Below, in pieces: positions 60,717 through 64,000 of a DNA stretch of 64,000 nucleotides. How positions within the stretch are numbered: the first letter of the stretch is position 1; each line of letters starts with the position of its first letter. Both the position numbers and the translations under genes were made by a program. This DNA comes from Heterostelium album PN500 (Eukaryota > Evosea > Eumycetozoa > Acytosteliales > Acytosteliaceae), in assembly GCF_000004825.1 (NCBI RefSeq), contig NW_008805090.1, forward strand, positions 124,001 to 188,000, in the 5' to 3' direction. The notes under the pieces are model-generated. The model was not told the DNA's origin. It ran no database searches and was given only the letters and a program-made list of their open reading frames with translations.

Positions 60717-62783
60717 TTTTTAGTAGGAAGAAAATACAATGGTATTTTATATAAATAAATAGAATTTAGTATATACAGATAGAATACAATATTTGTATTT
60801 CTTAAATCGTTGGTTAAGATTATATTTGATTTGATGATAGAAAACAATGAATTCATGTCCTTTATATAGGTTGTTTTTTTCCTTTTTTGGAACGAGCCTT
60901 TCTAGAAATAACCTTTTATGAATTTGCTTTACAGGTACTAGTAAATTTAGCCTGAGCGAGGTGATTCGATTTGAATCTTAAACCTATAGTGATCTGACGT
61001 GATCTGTCGCTGGAGATAAAGTAGTTGCCTCATTTTCTACATGTGCTTAACATATCACTTTTTTACTCTTTCTTTTTCTTGAAAAGTAACCACTTAAATC
61101 TTGATGTAAATTCCAAATTCTTTTAAAATTGATTTACTACCAAATAGGGAGTTAATTAATTACCTATCCTATAGAAACGAATTTGCTATCGAAAAAAAAA
61201 GAACCATCTTCATCTCAATAGTGTATGTTACTTTGTAAAAATAGTAGTAAAATACTAAATCTTTGAAAAGTTTACATTTTAAAACAAAAACAATAACAAC
61301 AACAACAACAAAAGGACAACTTTTTTCACAGTTAAAGATTATAACTTTCAATGTGTCTAAAAAGGTCCCATCATCATAAAAGACTCTAAAAAAAATCAAA
61401 CACTAAAAAAGTAAAAAAGAAGAATTTTAATTAAATTGAAAAAACAGCATTTGACCACTCACTACGCCCACCAATTGAGATGTTGTATATTTGCAGCTAT
61501 AGTAATGACTATTGTAATAGCTATAGCTGTTTTGCATTTGCAATGATTGAAGTGGGATACAATATGAGTGTGTGTTTTTAATGTTTTTTTTGTTGTTGAA
61601 CAACAACCACTACCACTACCACTACCACCACTGCCACCACAAAAGGTCAAGTGCAATGGTACAGTGCTGTGGGTTATGCGTTGGGGTGGTCACATTTTGT
61701 GCTTTGTTTTTATTGATTGTTTAGTTGTTACCATATAAAGCAGTTGAAATTGTAGATGGTGAATAAAAGCAATGATACTGGTGATCTTTTAATTTGCGAT
61801 AGCCCCATCACACATTAAAAAAAACACTTATAAATCAACAACCTCCACCAATCTCCATCAACAAATTAAATGAAATTTTGATCGATCACAAACAATGATC
61901 AAAAAAATTAAAAACACACCTTGACACACAACTAATTTCATTTGGTGGGTGAACAAGGCCTGTGTTTACTAAAAACAAAAATTTTAACTGTCATTTCTCA
62001 ACTTTCTTTAACCTTACCTTACATTAGATTCTTTTTGTTTGTTTCTTTCTGTTTCTGTTTGTGCGTGTGAGCGTATGTGTGGGTGTTTATTTGATTCGTT
62101 GCATCAATAAAGCTTTGGAGAGTGCAGTCAGATGAAATTAGAAGATCGTCTCTTGCCTAGGGAAGAAAAAAGATGATTTAACACTTTAATTTATTTTTGT
62201 ATGACTGTTTGACAGTTTTTGTTCACACGATCAAAAATGTTTGTTATTCTCTCTCTTTTTCTTTTAAAACAATAAAATTCAAAAGAAACTTACAAACTCA
62301 CACTTTGTAAATCCATGTTTGTGAACTTTTCTTATAATTACTGAACCAGTTATTCTGTTTTTTTCTTACTTTTGAAAGTCAGAAACAATCACTGAAAATA
62401 TGATTTATCATATTGCCCATGCTATTACCTATTGTTTAATTTGACTTTTCTGACTGTTACAAAAACCGGTGAACATCAACCATATTATTACTACTTTATT
62501 TTACTTTAAAACTTTTTAAATTTAAATCACAGAACTGTTACAAAGAAAAAAACAAAGCAAAAAAAAAAAATAGAAGTTCATTTTTAAATGGTTGCAGATG
62601 AACTGATCACAGTAGAAAAAAAAAAATTTTGGAAAAAAAAAAAAAAACAAAAAAACACTCATTAATTCAATAAATTTCATATTTGTTTTAGTTTTAGTTT
62701 TTATTTTTTTTTGTAAATATATATTAGTAGTATTAGTAACAATTTCAAGTATTATTAGTAACAACAACAGAAAACAGTAGAAG
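60717..62783. other. 2 kb divergent spacer between SGNH lipase and SDH subunit genes
   Basis: A/T-rich, with a CCA-rich patch (61610-61640), a short inverted repeat (AGCTATAG at 61495-61502, CTATAGCT at 61521-61528), and a GTGTGT-rich patch (62058-62085). Balanced-composition islands at about 60940-61030 and 62100-62160 have no convincing frame. The 3' part holds the SDH promoter. Confidence 0.45.
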
Positions 62784-63763
62784 ATGTTCACTAGTAAGAT
62801 TTTGTTCAATAGCCGTTTGGCATCGCTCAACTTGAAGAACAAGAATGTGGTCGGAGTCACCTCTACTTTGTTCCCAGTCGGTGGTGTGAACGCACAATCA
62901 CAACCATTGTTCTTGCAACAACAATACAATGAGCTCCACAAATTAGATTCACGTGGTCGTCGTCTCTTCTCGAGCAAGCCATTCACCATGGTCGAGACTA
63001 AGCTCGAGGATGTCCAACAACCAGAGCGTCCAATCTCCCCACATTTAACTATTTATAAACTCCCAATGCCAGCTATACTCTCAGTCACTCATCGTGCTAC
63101 TGGTATTGCTTTAGGTGTTGGTATGTATTAAAACCAATCAAAACAAATCAAAACAAACAAATCAAGTCAAATCAACAGGAGGAAACAGATAAAGATGATA
63201 TAATATCATATCATATCATATCATATGATTTAGGATTATATGAACATAGATAGAGATATAAATGTAATCTAGTAATAGATTATAATGGTTGTTGATGTTG
63301 TTGATTTGTTTGTGTATTGACAAGAGTACAATTTCATTAATAATAATTGGATCTTCTCTCCCTCTCTCTCCTTCTCTTTCTATTATTGTAGGTTTGGCTA
63401 CCCTTGCTGGTTTGTCAGTTTTTGGTGCACACGATGTTCCATATTATATTGAACTCTTCAAGCAAAGTTACCCAAGTTTGGTCTATCCAGCCAGATTCTG
63501 TGTTGCTTTCCCAATCACCTTCCATGCTTTTGCTGGTATTAGACATATCGTAAGTAGATCTACAACCAATGGTTAATTAAACAAACTTTACAATGAATGT
63601 TTTATTTACATTAAATAACAACAACAACAACCTACTATAGTATTGGGATACATTTTTGAAGGGAATTAACACTAAGCCAGCCGAGTTCACTGGTATGATC
63701 ATTCTTGCAGCCTCTTTGGGTGTCTCTTTAATTGTTACTTTCTGTCAATTGACATCAGCCTAA
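62784..63763 (+). CDS. sdhC: Succinate dehydrogenase cytochrome b560 subunit (complex II)
   Basis: Three exons (62784-63120, 63392-63549, 63641-63763) give about 205 residues. The N-terminus is a basic mitochondrial presequence (MFTSKILFNSRLASLNLKNK) extended by a long leader. SDHC signatures follow: RPISPHLTIYK, LSVTHRATGIALG (quinone-site Ser and Arg), and FHAFAGIRHIYWD with the haem-ligand His region. Three membrane helices are visible (ALGVGLATLAGLSVF, FCVAFPITFHAFAG, IILAASLGVSLIVTF). The protein anchors complex II in the inner membrane and binds haem b and ubiquinone. The intron between RHI and YWD splits the most conserved motif. Confidence 0.96.
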
Positions 63764-64000
63764 ACAGTAATTTAAACATTTTTTTTTAGTAAACAACATT
63801 CAATATATTACATTAATAAACAACAAAAACCACAATCCAATTAGATAATCTATTCTTAATATAGCATTTGATATATATCTATAGAAATCAAATAAATGAA
63901 ACTTAAAGTAAGTAACTATTGTTGTTTTAGTTGGTTTTTTTTTTTTTTTTTTTAATAATACAAGACTTTTGTTTTTCTTTATTTTATTTAAGATAAAGAA

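Noticed and set aside
60941-61030. Possible tRNA or small RNA gene (GATTTGAATC resembles a B box)
   Set aside because: No paired acceptor stem, A box or T-loop geometry could be assembled.
62522-62989. 155-codon leftward frame overlapping the SDH subunit start
   Set aside because: It is Phe-rich antisense of poly-A and of a well-supported SDHC exon.

Overview
The window looks like nuclear DNA of a dictyostelid social amoeba. Intergenic DNA and introns are extremely A+T-rich, with long A and T runs. Introns are short (mostly 60-110 bp), GTAAGT/GTATGT...AG. Coding exons carry long poly-Asn, poly-Gln and Ser/Thr tracts. Several genes belong to families typical of these amoebae: a Tag-type serine protease/ABC transporter fusion and an ankyrin-like WLHxNRTEGCT repeat protein. 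Coding exons also use many G/C-ending codons (GTC, CTC, TCG), so it may be a dictyostelid other than D. discoideum; that is an inference. I see no tRNA, rRNA, CRISPR array or intact mobile element. About 22 protein genes plus two small two-exon genes can be modelled, and I checked exon phases by hand for nearly all of them.

Layout. 1-1.5 kb: 3' cut kelch protein (-). 3.5-7.3 kb: GRAM/PH-like + PX + dynamin-type GTPase (+). 7.6-10.2 kb: two adjacent RNA-export adaptor-like RRM proteins (-), both with UAP56-binding-like N-terminal motifs. 10.5-11.2 kb: Sar1/Arf-like GTPase (-). 12.2 kb: small protein A (+). 13.4-16.8 kb: active-site-intact myotubularin (+). 17.5-20.1 kb: protein of about five 138-residue repeats (+). 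23.3-28.6 kb: Tag-family protease/ABC transporter (+). 29.0-30.7 kb: cytochrome bc1 subunit 7 and a small membrane protein (-). 30.9-32.7 kb: ankyrin-like protein (+). 33.3-35.7 kb: coiled-coil protein (+). 36.3-40.5 kb: Set2-type histone methyltransferase (+), followed at 41.2 kb by a divergent histone H3 (+). 42.0-42.3 kb: small protein B (-), paralogue of A. 42.7-44.0 kb: unexplained coding-like debris. 44.4-48.1 kb: a secreted protein and a Cys-Cys-tailed protein (+). 48.2-50.8 kb: CLC anion/proton exchanger (-). 51.2-55.1 kb: a divergent pair, membrane-anchored orphan I29 propeptide (-) and CAP-papain fusion protease (+). 55.1-60.7 kb: HEAT-like protein and SGNH lipase (-). 62.8-63.8 kb: succinate dehydrogenase cytochrome b subunit (+).

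The most striking item is the divergent pair at 51-55 kb. A papain-family protease that carries a CAP domain where its inhibitory propeptide should be lies head-to-head with a transmembrane protein that is essentially a free-standing cathepsin propeptide. This suggests a split, in-trans protease/propeptide system. Other items of note are the two-member small-protein family (12.2 and 42.3 kb, same intron position and same second-exon length), the repeat protein in which one exon equals one 138-residue repeat, the neighbouring Set2-like methyltransferase and H3 with an altered tail around K27-K36, and the tandem export-adaptor pair.
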